Position numbers and translations under genes: made by a program. Of a stretch of DNA of 42,572 nt, positions 1-7,856 are shown piece after piece. Under the pieces are notes generated by a model that did not search any database, had not been told where the DNA came from, and was given only the letters and a program-made list of their open reading frames with translations. The stretch's first letter is position 1. The number at the start of each line of letters is the position of its first letter. Origin of the DNA: an uncultured Acidovorax sp. (lineage in GTDB: Bacteria > Pseudomonadota > Gammaproteobacteria > Burkholderiales > Burkholderiaceae_C); contig CAJYHL010000034.1 of assembly GCA_913774625.1 (NCBI GenBank), positions 1-42,572 of the forward strand, given 5' to 3'.

Positions 1-305
1 AAGCGCGCATGCCTCGTGCTCTGACTCGCCGCAGCATGTTTGAACGGAGCGCCTACGGCGCGCAGTGAGTTCTGCGGCGGCACCCCGCAAGCGCCCCGAC
101 GCAGGTCCGCCCCGTAGCGATAGCGAAGGGGTCGCAGACTGGGGGTCGCCTTTTCTTTGCTTACTTTCTTTTGGCGAAGCAAAAGAAAGTGAGTGCGCCG
201 CCGGGCGCACATCCCGGCCCCGGGAAGCAACGCCACAACAGCCGCCAAACCAGCACCGGAATGCAAGCGCACAGCAAGAACCCAAAAGAGCGCCCCCCAA
301 AAACA
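1..305. other. gene-free segment downstream of urtD
   Basis: No convincing gene is seen. Short open frames here are low-complexity, proline- and arginine-rich shadows. The segment holds a strong hairpin repeat (160-193) and a second short hairpin, GTGCGC/GCGCAC with a six-base loop, at 193-210. The rest is C- and A-rich spacer up to the urtD stop codon. In most urea transporter operons urtE follows urtD closely; here about 300 bases without a gene follow instead. Confidence 0.6.
160..193. repeat. 14-bp stem hairpin repeat (extragenic)
   Basis: Arms CTTACTTTCTTTTG (160-173) and CAAAAGAAAGTGAG (180-193) pair over 14 positions with a single T.G-type mismatch, around the loop GCGAAG. No T-tract follows on either strand, so it is not a classical terminator. 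The pattern resembles a dispersed extragenic palindrome I recall from Acidovorax-like and xanthomonad genomes. That recollection was not checked. Confidence 0.6.
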
Positions 306-1181
306 TCACCGCCCCAAATAAACCTCGATCACCCTCTCATCCCCCTGCACCTCATCCAACGTCCCCTCCGCCAGCACCGCCCCATCGCACAGCACCGTCA
401 CCTTCTCGGAAATCGTCCGGATGAACGACATATCGTGCTCCACCACCATCAGCGAATGCTTGCCCTTCAAGGAAAGGAACAGTTCCGCCGTCCGCGCCGT
501 CTCGTCGTCGGTCATGCCCGCCACCGGCTCGTCGAGCAGCAGCAGCCGGGGGTCCTGCATCAGCAGCATGCCGATCTCCAGCCACTGCTTCTGCCCGTGG
601 CTCAGCTCGCCCGCCGGGCGGGCCGGCTGGTGGGCCAGGTGGATGGTCTGCAGCACTTCGGAAAGCCGGTCCGACTGGGCGGAGTCGAGCTTGAAGAACA
701 TGGACGAGGCCACGCCCTTGTGGGTCTTCAGGGCCAGCTCGAGGTTCTCGAACACGGTGAGCTGCTCGAACACCGTGGGCTTCTGGAACTTGCGGCCGAT
801 GCCCAGGGCGGCGATCTGCGGCTCGTTGTGGCGCAGCAGATCGATGGTGCTGCCGAAGAACACCGTGCCCCGGTCGGGCCGGGTCTTGCCGGTGATGATG
901 TCCATCATCGTGGTCTTGCCCGCGCCGTTCGGGCCGATGATGCAGCGCAGCTCGCCGGGCGCGATGTCGAGGTTCAGGCCGTTGATGGCCTTGAAGCCGT
1001 CGAAGCTCACGTGGACGTCTTCCAGGTAGAGGATGCGGCCGTGAGTCACGTCCACCTCGCCGGGCACCGCCACGCGGGAAAAGCCTGCGGCGCGGCCGCC
1101 GGATTCGGTCTGGCCCAGGGTGGCCGGGGCCCGCGCGGCGCCCACGCGGCGCGCGCCTTCTTCCATCAGGTCGGGGGTCAT
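306..1181 (-). CDS. urtD: urea ABC transporter ATP-binding protein UrtD
   Basis: This is one of the two cytoplasmic ATPases that power the UrtABCDE high-affinity urea importer (291 aa). It carries Walker A GPNGAGKTT, signature LSHGQKQWLEIG, Walker B LLLLDEPVAGM and the H-loop VVEHDMSF. The final residues VIEVYLGR are typical of UrtD. The start chosen overlaps the urtC stop as ATGA, indicating translational coupling. It leaves a roughly 50-residue N-terminal extension before the first beta strand (ILYLEDVHVSFDG), longer than usual, so a later start is possible. An open frame continues upstream through urtC but is a shadow of that gene. The partner ATPase UrtE is not encoded in the 305 bases that follow. 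Confidence 0.93.
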   Translation of the reverse strand: MTPDLMEEGARRVGAARAPATLGQTESGGRAAGFSRVAVPGEVDVTHGRILYLEDVHVSFDGFKAINGLNLDIAPGELRCIIGPNGAGKTTMMDIITGKTRPDRGTVFFGSTIDLLRHNEPQIAALGIGRKFQKPTVFEQLTVFENLELALKTHKGVASSMFFKLDSAQSDRLSEVLQTIHLAHQPARPAGELSHGQKQWLEIGMLLMQDPRLLLLDEPVAGMTDDETARTAELFLSLKGKHSLMVVEHDMSFIRTISEKVTVLCDGAVLAEGTLDEVQGDERVIEVYLGR

Positions 1182-2371
1182 GATGCCGCGCCCTCCTCTT
1201 TGCGCAGGCTCTCGGTGTTGGCGGCGGCGGCCTGGGCCTGGGCCTTGCCCTTCTTCTGCCGGCGCAGCAGGCCGACCACGCCGTTGGGCAGGAACAGGGT
1301 CACGGCGATGAACAGCGCACCCAGGAAGTACAGCCAGAATTCCGGCGCCGTCACCGTGAGCCAGCTCTTGGCGCCGTTGACCAAGAAGGCGCCCACGATG
1401 GGGCCGATCAGCGTGGCACGGCCGCCCACCGCGGCCCAGACCGCGATCTCGATGGAGTTGGCCGCGCTCATCTCGCCCGGGTTGATGATGCCCACCTGCG
1501 GCACGTAGAGCGCGCCGGCCACGCCGCACATCATGGCGCTGATGGTCCAGATGGTGAGCTTGTAGGGCAGCGGCGAATAGCCCGAGAACATGACCCGTGT
1601 CTCCGCATCGCGCACGGCCTGCAGCACGCGGCCGAATTTGCTGCGCACCAGCCAGCGGCCCAGCAGGAAGAAGCCCAGCAGCGCCAGCCCGGTCAGCACG
1701 AAGAGCAGCATGCGCATGGTCGGAGTGGCGATAGGCTGCCCCAGGATGCGCTTGAAGTCGGTGAAGCCGTTGTTGCCGCCGAAGCCCGTCTCGTTGCGGA
1801 AGAAGAGCAGCATGGCCGCATACGTCATGGCCTGCGTGATGATGGAAAAATACACGCCCTTGATGCGCGAGCGGAAGGCGAAGTAGCCGAACACGAAGGC
1901 CACCAGGCCCGGCACGGCCACCACCAGGACCAGCGTGGCGGCGAAGCTGTCCGACAGCGCCCAGTGCCAGGGCAGCTCCTTCCAGTCCAGGAACACCATG
2001 AAGTCGGGCAGGTCGCTCTTGTAGTTGCCGTCGCGGCCGATCTGGCGCATGAGGTACATGCCCATCACGTAGCCGCCCAGCGCGAAGAAGAGGCCGTGGC
2101 CCAGGCTCAGGATGCCGGTGTAGCCCCAGATCAGGTCCATGGCCAGCGCGCAGATGGCGTAGCACATGATCTTGCCCAGCAGCGCCACGGCGTAGTCGCT
2201 CAGGTGCAGCGGGCTGCCCGCGGGCACCCAGAGGTTGAGCGCGGGCGCCACGGCGCAGACCACGATCAGCGCCGCGATGAAGGCCGTCCAGCCGGTGCGC
2301 GTGAGCAGCGGTGCCGGAGCTGGCAGTTGAATGGAAATGGGAGTGGTCATATTTTTTTCAGCGTTCGGCAT
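1178..2371 (-). CDS. urtC: urea ABC transporter permease UrtC
   Basis: Inner-membrane permease of the LivM type (397 aa) that pairs with UrtB to form the urea channel. Hydrophobic helices run along the whole protein. Recognisable LivM-like segments are GYTGILSLGHGLFFALGGY (about residues 84-102) and the end of the permease domain, FLPNGVVGLLRR. Two starts are possible: 2371 (MPNAEKN) and 2350 (MTTPIS). Neither has a strong ribosome-binding site, and 2371 is given as the longest plausible form. The stop overlaps the urtD start by 4 bases. A 149-base gap carrying a hairpin element separates it from urtB. Confidence 0.93.
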   Translation of the reverse strand: MPNAEKNMTTPISIQLPAPAPLLTRTGWTAFIAALIVVCAVAPALNLWVPAGSPLHLSDYAVALLGKIMCYAICALAMDLIWGYTGILSLGHGLFFALGGYVMGMYLMRQIGRDGNYKSDLPDFMVFLDWKELPWHWALSDSFAATLVLVVAVPGLVAFVFGYFAFRSRIKGVYFSIITQAMTYAAMLLFFRNETGFGGNNGFTDFKRILGQPIATPTMRMLLFVLTGLALLGFFLLGRWLVRSKFGRVLQAVRDAETRVMFSGYSPLPYKLTIWTISAMMCGVAGALYVPQVGIINPGEMSAANSIEIAVWAAVGGRATLIGPIVGAFLVNGAKSWLTVTAPEFWLYFLGALFIAVTLFLPNGVVGLLRRQKKGKAQAQAAAANTESLRKEEGAAS

Positions 2372-2520
2372 GGCCCAAGGCCGCAGCCACCGTCACGGCC
2401 CGCGCCAGCGGCCGCCGCGCAAGGGCCGCCCCGCCGCGCCGGCGGCGTCCCTCCTCCCGCATGGCGCAGCCATGCGATAGAGGGGGGAAGGAGCGAAGCG
2501 ACACAGGGGGGTGTTTCATA
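2372..2520 (-). repeat. dispersed hairpin element, urtB-urtC spacer (diverged copy)
   Basis: On the minus strand, about 7 nt after the urtB stop, the sequence reads CACCCCCCTG. A short hairpin, CTTCCCCCC, a second hairpin (CGCATGG/CCATGCG) and a G-rich block leading into GGGACGCC follow. This order matches the better-preserved copies at 4153-4270 and 26685-26780. The distal half is more diverged than in those copies. Confidence 0.6.
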
Positions 2521-4101
2521 TCAATCTGCGGTACGCCCCTTGACCGCGAAGATGCCCTGCGGCCGCTTCTGGATGAAGATGATGATGAACACCAGCACGG
2601 CGATCTTGGCCAGCACGGCGCCGGTCCAGCCTTCGAGGAACTTGTTCAGCACGCCCAGGCCCAGCGCGGCATAGACGGTGCCGGCCAGCTGGCCCACGCC
2701 GCCCAGCACCACCACCATGAACGAATCCACGATGTAGCTCTGGCCCAGGTCCGGACCCACGTTGCCGACCTGGCTCAGGGCGCAGCCGGCCAGGCCCGCG
2801 ATGCCCGAGCCCAGCGCGAAGGCATAGGTGTCGATGCGCGCCGTGTTCACGCCCATGCACGAGGCGATCGGCCGGTTCTGCGTGACGCCGCGCACGAAGA
2901 GGCCCAGGCGCGTCTTGCTGATGAGGAAGGCCACGCCCGCCAGCACCGCGAAGGCGAAGGCCACGATGACGAGGCGGTTCCAGGGCAGCTGCAGGTTGTC
3001 CATCAGCTGCACGCCGCCGCTCATCCAGGAGGGGTTTTCCACGCCCACGTTCTGCGCGCCGAACACGCTGCGCACCAGCTGCTGCAGCACCAGGCTGATG
3101 CCCCAGGTGGCCAGCAGGGTCTCCAGCGGGCGGCCGTAGAGGAAGCGGATCACGCCGCGCTCCAGCACCGCGCCCATCAGCGCCGACGCGCAGAAGGCCA
3201 CCGGCACGGCCGCGACCAGGTACCAGTCGAAGGCGCCGGGAAGGTACTTCTGGAAGAGGCCCTGCATCACGAAGGTGGCGTAGGCGCCGATCATCATCAG
3301 CTCGCCGTGCGCCATGTTGATCACGCCCATCAGCCCGTAGGTGATGGCCAGGCCCAGCGCCACCAGCAGCAGGATGGAGCCCAAGCTGAGGCCCGAGAAC
3401 AGCGCGGCCAGGCGCTCGCCCCACTGCAGGCGGTCTTCCACGCGCTTGAGCGCGGCCTGCATGGCGGCTTTGGCCTTGGGATCCTGTTCATTGCGCAGCT
3501 GCTCCAGCAGCACGGTGCGCGTGGCGGGGTTGCCGCTGTCGGCCAGCTGGTTCGCGGCCTCCAGCCGCCGGGCCGGGTCGCTGCTGCCGATCAGCATGCG
3601 CGCGCGGATGGCCGAGAGCCGCGCCTTCAGGCCTGCGTCCGTCTCGGCCGCCAGCGCCTTCTCGATGAGGGGCAGGCGCGCCTCGTCGGTCTCTTCGCGC
3701 AGCGCATCGATGGCAGCGCGCCGCTGGGCCACATCGGGCGACAGCAGCTGCAGCGATGCCAGGGCCGCATCGAATTCGCCGCGCATGCGGTTGTTGTTGA
3801 CGATGTCCTCGGCATCGGCCGGCACGGGCACTTGCGAGCCCGTCACGGGGTCCAGCCCCTTGCCGTCCTGCACGACGATGGCCTTGCCACCCGCGATCTT
3901 GACCGCGTCGTCCGCCATGGCCCGGATGAACGCCACCGTGGCCTCGTCCGGCGCCGCGATGGCCTGCTGCAGCGCCGCGATGCGCTCGTCGGTATCGCCC
4001 GCAGCCATGGCCCGCGCGCCCTCGGCCGTGAGCGCATGCGCCTGCGCTGCGGCGCAGAGCAGCAGGCAGGCGATCAAGCGATGGAAGATGGAAAGAAGCA
4101 T
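2521..4101 (-). CDS. urtB: urea ABC transporter permease UrtB
   Basis: LivH-type inner-membrane permease of the urea importer (526 aa). It starts with a signal-like segment (LIACLLLCAAAQAHA). An extracytoplasmic helical region of about 190 residues follows, and this is the usual UrtB-specific extension. The multi-helix permease domain starts near residue 225 (ALGLAITYGLMGVINMAHGE, the conserved LivH start). The length is normal for UrtB. It follows urtA after a 169-base spacer that contains a dispersed hairpin element, so the operon is not tightly packed here. Confidence 0.94.
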   Translation of the reverse strand: MLLSIFHRLIACLLLCAAAQAHALTAEGARAMAAGDTDERIAALQQAIAAPDEATVAFIRAMADDAVKIAGGKAIVVQDGKGLDPVTGSQVPVPADAEDIVNNNRMRGEFDAALASLQLLSPDVAQRRAAIDALREETDEARLPLIEKALAAETDAGLKARLSAIRARMLIGSSDPARRLEAANQLADSGNPATRTVLLEQLRNEQDPKAKAAMQAALKRVEDRLQWGERLAALFSGLSLGSILLLVALGLAITYGLMGVINMAHGELMMIGAYATFVMQGLFQKYLPGAFDWYLVAAVPVAFCASALMGAVLERGVIRFLYGRPLETLLATWGISLVLQQLVRSVFGAQNVGVENPSWMSGGVQLMDNLQLPWNRLVIVAFAFAVLAGVAFLISKTRLGLFVRGVTQNRPIASCMGVNTARIDTYAFALGSGIAGLAGCALSQVGNVGPDLGQSYIVDSFMVVVLGGVGQLAGTVYAALGLGVLNKFLEGWTGAVLAKIAVLVFIIIFIQKRPQGIFAVKGRTAD

Positions 4102-4152
4102 GGAAATGAAACCCGGAGCGAAACGTCAGAAAGAAGCAGAGCAGTGACCCCA

Positions 4153-4270
4153 CCCCAGACCAGCAGACGCCGCAGAACCGGCTTTGCCGGGCCGCTGGCG
4201 TCGTCCCCCTGCCCGCCGTGCGCAGCACGGCGAGAGCGGGGGGAAGGCCCGAAGGGCCTCAGGGGGGTGT
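4153..4270 (-). repeat. dispersed hairpin element, urtA-urtB spacer
   Basis: The element begins 2 nt after the urtA stop on the minus strand with CACCCCCCTG, followed by the hairpin AGGCCC/GGGCCT, CCCCCC and hairpin CGCCGTG/CACGGCG. A C/G-rich pair and then a nested stem come next: outer GACGCC/GGCGTC (plus strand 4197-4202 and 4166-4171) around inner CCGGC/GCCGG (4178-4190). The nested part aligns at roughly 80% with the copy at 26685-26780 and shows paired changes in the inner stem. Confidence 0.75.
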
Positions 4271-5533
4271 TCACTTCTTTTCAGGTTCGTCCTTCTTCTT
4301 GTCATTGCCCTCGATGTACGGGCTCCACGGCTTGGCCTTGACCGGGCCGGGCGTCTTCCACACCACGTTGAACTGGCCGTCGGCCTTGATCTCGCCGATG
4401 AACACGCTCTTGTGCAGGTGGTGGTTCTTCTCGTCCATCTTGCTGACGATGCCGCTGGGCGCCTGGAAGGTCTGGCCGGCCATCGCGGCGATCACCTTGT
4501 CGGTATCGGTGCTCTTGGCCTTCTCCACGGCCTGGGCCCACATGTGCACGCCGATCCAAGTGGCTTCCATCGGGTCGTTGGTCAGCGGCTTGTCCTTGTG
4601 GCCGGGGATGTTGTTCTTCTTCGCGTAGTCGCTCCACTGCTTGATGAAGGCCGTGTTGGTCGGGTTCTTGATCGACATGAAGTAGTTCCATGCCGCCAGG
4701 TGGCCCACCAGGGGCTTGGTGTCCACGCCGCGCAGCTCCTCTTCGCCCACACTGAAGGCGACGACCGGCACGTCCTTGGCCTTCAGGCCGGCGTTGCCCA
4801 GCTCCTTGTAGAAGGGCACGTTGGAGTCGCCGTTGATGGTGGAGACCACGGCCGTCTTGCCGCCCTGGCTGAACTTCTTGATGTCGGCCACGATGGTCTG
4901 GTAGTCGGAGTGGCCGAAGGGGGTGTACTTCTCGTCGATGTCGGAATCCTTCACGCCCTTGGACTTCAGGTAGGCGCGCAGGATCTTGTTGGTGGTGCGC
5001 GGATAGACGTAGTCGGTGCCCAGCAGCACCCAGCGCTTGGCGCCGCCGCCGTCCTTGCTCATCAGGTAATCGACGGCGGGAATGGCCTGCTGGTTGGGCG
5101 CGGCGCCCGTGTAGAACACGTTCTTGGACAGCTCCTCGCCCTCGTACTGCACGGGGTAGAACAAGAGGCCGTTCATTTCCTCGACCACCGGCAGCACGGA
5201 CTTGCGGCTCACGCTGGTCCAGCAGCCGAAGATCACCGAGACCTTGTCCTGGCCCAGCAGCTGCTTGGTCTTCTCGGCGAACAGCGGCCAGTTGGAGGCC
5301 GGGTCCACCACCACGGGCTCGAGCTTCTTGCCCAGCACGCCGCCCTTGGCGTTGATGTCATCGATGGCCATCAAGACCGTGTCCTTCAGCACGGTTTCCG
5401 AAATCGCCATGGTGCCCGAGAGGCTGTGCAGCACGCCGACCTTGATGGTGTCGGCGGCGTGGGCGGGGAAGACGGCCAGGCTGGCGACAGCGGCTGCGGC
5501 AGACAGGGCCTTGAGGGTGAAACGACGTTGCAT
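4271..5533 (-). CDS. urtA: urea ABC transporter substrate-binding protein UrtA
   Basis: Periplasmic binding protein (420 aa) that captures urea for the UrtBCDE importer. It belongs to the Leu/Ile/Val-binding-protein fold (peripla_BP). The start at 5533 gives a signal peptide (MQRRFTLKALSAAAAVASLA, cleavage after AHA). GGAGAG lies about 9 nt upstream as ribosome-binding site, so the upstream in-frame extension to 5641 is rejected. The mature part begins DTIKVGVLHSLSGTMAISE, highly characteristic of UrtA, and ends in a lysine-rich tail. It is the first gene of urtABCD and carries the likely nitrogen-regulated promoter upstream. Confidence 0.95.
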   Translation of the reverse strand: MQRRFTLKALSAAAAVASLAVFPAHAADTIKVGVLHSLSGTMAISETVLKDTVLMAIDDINAKGGVLGKKLEPVVVDPASNWPLFAEKTKQLLGQDKVSVIFGCWTSVSRKSVLPVVEEMNGLLFYPVQYEGEELSKNVFYTGAAPNQQAIPAVDYLMSKDGGGAKRWVLLGTDYVYPRTTNKILRAYLKSKGVKDSDIDEKYTPFGHSDYQTIVADIKKFSQGGKTAVVSTINGDSNVPFYKELGNAGLKAKDVPVVAFSVGEEELRGVDTKPLVGHLAAWNYFMSIKNPTNTAFIKQWSDYAKKNNIPGHKDKPLTNDPMEATWIGVHMWAQAVEKAKSTDTDKVIAAMAGQTFQAPSGIVSKMDEKNHHLHKSVFIGEIKADGQFNVVWKTPGPVKAKPWSPYIEGNDKKKDEPEKK

Positions 5534-5570
5534 GGTGCGGGCTCTCCGATGGGGTGAAACGACCTGGTTC

Positions 5571-5584
5571 GCAGGCCCCGTGCC
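5571..5584 (-). promoter_or_regulatory. candidate sigma-54 (-24/-12) promoter of urtA
   Basis: The minus strand reads GGCACG-GGGC-CTGC. The invariant GG and GC are separated by exactly ten bases, as in the RpoN consensus TGGCACG-N4-TTGC. It lies 38-51 bases upstream of the urtA start codon, which puts the transcription start near 5559. Urea uptake is commonly under NtrC/RpoN nitrogen control, which fits. The -12 element lacks the TT of the consensus. Confidence 0.5.
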
Positions 5585-5655
5585 GGCCTTCTGGCCAGGC
5601 TTTCGATGGCTGCCTGCGATGGAGCCGATTCTGAAGAGCACACCGCCGGCGGCCT

Positions 5656-5673
5656 ATACGCCAGGTGGCGTAT
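5656..5673. promoter_or_regulatory. 18-bp perfect palindrome upstream of urtA
   Basis: ATACGCCA (5656-5663), centre GG, TGGCGTAT (5666-5673) form a perfect inverted repeat. It is centred about 105 bases upstream of the predicted sigma-54 start of urtA, an enhancer-like distance. The ATAC-N10-GTAT outline also fits a LysR-type box. It does not match the NtrC consensus, so the binding protein is unknown. It could also serve the divergent fluoride transcript, which starts about 80 bases away. Confidence 0.5.
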
Positions 5674-5740
5674 GCCGGGGGGCCGAGCCGCCCCTGCGCA
5701 TCGGGTGGCGGGCCTGGGCGGAAGCGGTCTCCCGCCGGTT

Positions 5741-5746
5741 TATGAT
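5741..5746 (+). promoter_or_regulatory. candidate -10 box of the fluoride riboswitch transcript
   Basis: TATGAT lies 7 bases before the riboswitch core, so transcription would begin almost at its first base. No good -35 hexamer is seen at 16-18 bases upstream. Confidence 0.4.
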
Positions 5747-5753
5747 CCGCCCC

Positions 5754-5854
5754 GGAGATGGCATACCTCCCTTGAACCGCAGCGGCATCGCCCGCTGCTG
5801 ATGATGCCTACAGCCACCTGATGGATCGATTGATTTCACGGCAGGTCTGTAGGC
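5754..5854 (+). promoter_or_regulatory. fluoride riboswitch (crcB motif) with candidate expression platform
   Basis: The core at 5754-5813 has the hallmark pieces of the crcB/fluoride class in order: GGAGATGGCATACCTCC, then GAACCGC, a GC-rich stem (GCAGCGG/CCCGCTGC) and CTGATGATGCCTACAG. The conserved 3' segment GCCTACAG (5806-5813) has a perfect 8-base complement, CTGTAGGC, at 5847-5854, extendable by two C-G pairs past a bulged T. This gives a plausible alternative fold for the fluoride-free state. No terminator T-tract or ribosome-binding site is seen in that fold. The CLC antiporter gene starts 101 bases further on. Confidence 0.92.
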
Positions 5855-5955
5855 GCGCGCGTCCGCTCAGCACGCACATCCGCCGCCTCCGCCCCTCCCC
5901 GCTGGTCGATCAGGTCCGTTCGTTCATTCTTTCCGACACACCTCACCCGATCGCC

Positions 5956-7281
5956 ATGACCAGAAGATTCCACCGCATCGAGCAGATCGAACTGCTGCCC
6001 TACATCGGCAAGTGGCTCGCCATCGCCACCGCCGTCGCCCTGCTCGCGGGCTCCGCCTCCGCGCTCTTTCTCTTCGCCCTGGATGGGGCCACCCAGTGGC
6101 GCGAAGCGCACCGCCAGGCCATCTGGCTGCTGCCGCTGGCCGGCTTCGCCGTGGGCTGGGTCTATCACCGCATCGGCAAGCCCGTCGATGGCGGCAACAA
6201 CCTGCTGCTCGACGAGATCCACGACCCGAAGCAGGTCGTGCCGCTGCGCATGGCGCCGCTGGTGCTGGGCGGCACCGTGGTCTCGCATCTCTTCGGCGCC
6301 TCGGTGGGCCGCGAAGGCACGGCCGTGCAGATGGGCGGCGCGCTGGCGGACCAGCTCACCCTGGTGCTGCGGCTCCGTGCCGAGGACCGGCGCATCCTGC
6401 TGATGGCCGGCATCAGCGCGGGCTTCGCCTCGGTGTTCGGCACGCCGCTGGCGGGGGCCCTGTTCGGGCTGGAGGTGCTGGCGATCGGGCGCATGCGCTA
6501 CGACGCGCTGCTGCCCTGCACCGTGGCCGCCATCGTGGCCGACCAGGTCACGCTGGCCTGGGGCGTGCACCACACGCACTACCCCGTGCCGCAGGTGGTG
6601 CCGGTGGCGCTCTGGAGCGTCGCCGCCGTGGTCGCGGCAGGCATCATCTTCGGCCTGGCCGGGCTGGCCTTCGCCAGCGCCACGCACCGGCTCGGCGGCC
6701 TGATGAAGCGCTGGATCGCCTACCCGCCGCTGCGGCCCCTGGTGGGCGGCGCCGTGGTGGCGGCGGCGGTGTGGGCGCTCGATGGCTACCGCTACATCGG
6801 GCTGGGCATTCCCACCATCGTGCAGGCCTTCCAAGAGCCGCTGGCGCCCTGGGACTGGCTGGGCAAGCTGGCCTTCACCGTCGCCTCGCTGGGCTCGGGC
6901 TTCAAGGGCGGCGAAGTCACGCCGCTCTTCTACATCGGCGCCACCCTGGGCAATGCGCTGGCGCCGCTGCTGCACCTGCCCTTCCCCCTGCTGGCCGCCA
7001 TCGGCTTCGTGGCGGTGTTCGCGGGCGCCGCCAACACCCCCGTGGCGACGACGGTCATGGCGGTGGAGCTGTTCGGCCCGGCCGTCGGCCCGCTGGCCGC
7101 CATCGCCTGCGTGGCGAGCTACCTGGCCTCGGGCCATGCGGGCATCTACCACGCCCAGCGCGTGGGGCAGAGCAAGCACCGGGGCGCCGCGCTGCCGGCC
7201 CATCTGCGCCTGGCGGAGATCGCCGGCTACCGGCAGCGCCAGCGCACCGCGCAGACGCCGCAGGAAGAAAGGGGTCAGTGA
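5956..7281 (+). CDS. CLC-type fluoride/proton antiporter (CLC-F branch)
   Basis: Integral membrane anion transporter (441 aa, around 10-12 hydrophobic helices) expected to expel fluoride from the cytoplasm. CLC landmarks are GREGTAVQMGG with the gating glutamate, and GFKGGEVTPLFYIGATLG in place of the usual GGxFxP loop. The GREGT form replaces the GREGP of chloride CLCs. The usual GSGIP anion-site motif is replaced by GGNNLLLDEI. Both are features I associate with the CLC-F fluoride branch, and the fluoride riboswitch upstream supports this strongly. The start at 5956 (MTRRFHRIEQ) is preferred. The in-frame ATG at 5821 lies inside the riboswitch leader and would add 45 uncharacteristic residues. 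The gene converges on the Lrp-family gene with 7 bases between stops. Confidence 0.92.
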   Translation: MTRRFHRIEQIELLPYIGKWLAIATAVALLAGSASALFLFALDGATQWREAHRQAIWLLPLAGFAVGWVYHRIGKPVDGGNNLLLDEIHDPKQVVPLRMAPLVLGGTVVSHLFGASVGREGTAVQMGGALADQLTLVLRLRAEDRRILLMAGISAGFASVFGTPLAGALFGLEVLAIGRMRYDALLPCTVAAIVADQVTLAWGVHHTHYPVPQVVPVALWSVAAVVAAGIIFGLAGLAFASATHRLGGLMKRWIAYPPLRPLVGGAVVAAAVWALDGYRYIGLGIPTIVQAFQEPLAPWDWLGKLAFTVASLGSGFKGGEVTPLFYIGATLGNALAPLLHLPFPLLAAIGFVAVFAGAANTPVATTVMAVELFGPAVGPLAAIACVASYLASGHAGIYHAQRVGQSKHRGAALPAHLRLAEIAGYRQRQRTAQTPQEERGQ

Positions 7282-7288
7282 CGGCGGG

Positions 7289-7729
7289 CTACAGCGGCAC
7301 CGTCACCGCCTTGCGCACCGGGCTGGAAAGCACCAGCGAGGTGGTCACCGCGCCGTGCGCGGCCAGCGCATCCACCACGCGCTCCAGGTCGGCCGGCTGG
7401 GCGATGGCGCAGCGCACGATGAAGCAGTCCTCGCCGGTCACGCGGTCGGCCTCCAGCACCTCGGGCATCTGCTGGAAGAGCTGCACATAGGGCGCGATGC
7501 CCGCATGCGTGGTCTGTATGCGGATGATCGCCTGCAGCCCCACTCCGATGGCCCGAAGATTGACCCGAGCGCCGTAGCCCTCGATCACGCCTGCGGCCTC
7601 GAGCTTGCGCACCCGCTCGCTCATGGCGGGCTGTGACAGCCCGATGCGCTTGCCCAGCGCCGCCAGGCTCTGCCGCGCATCGGCCTGCAGCGCCTGCAGG
7701 ATCAGGCGGTCTTTCTTGTCCAGTTCCAT
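7289..7729 (-). CDS. Lrp/AsnC family transcriptional regulator
   Basis: A 146-residue one-domain-pair regulator of normal Lrp length. The N-terminal winged helix (residues 1-60: LDKKDRLILQALQADARQS then LSQPAMSERVRKLEAAGVI) is followed by the RAM ligand-binding domain. The ligand is likely an amino acid, but nothing in the sequence specifies which. It is transcribed divergently from the glutathione S-transferase gene starting at 7857, an arrangement in which Lrp-type proteins often control the neighbour. The regulatory target is therefore an inference from position only. Confidence 0.9.
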   Translation of the reverse strand: MELDKKDRLILQALQADARQSLAALGKRIGLSQPAMSERVRKLEAAGVIEGYGARVNLRAIGVGLQAIIRIQTTHAGIAPYVQLFQQMPEVLEADRVTGEDCFIVRCAIAQPADLERVVDALAAHGAVTTSLVLSSPVRKAVTVPL

Positions 7730-7856
7730 CGCTTCGCTTCCTCGGTTGGCCGATGAGTCATCGGTGCAGGCCGGCCATTTCCGATGCCTGCCCCTTCCTG
7801 CCGGCAGGGGGCCGGGCTATCGTTGCCGGCCTCAATTTCCATGGACTCCCTTCGCC

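Noticed and set aside
306-2165. Apparent UrtC-UrtD fusion or frameshift
   Set aside because: The urtD frame simply stays open through urtC. Normal urtC reads intact in another frame and the two genes overlap by ATGA.
2311-4341. Plus-strand open frame of 676 codons over urtB
   Set aside because: His/Gln-rich antisense shadow; urtB is intact on the other strand.
5821-5955. ATG at 5821 as start of the CLC gene
   Set aside because: It lies inside the riboswitch expression platform and adds residues not typical of CLC proteins. The ATG at 5956 begins the conserved part.
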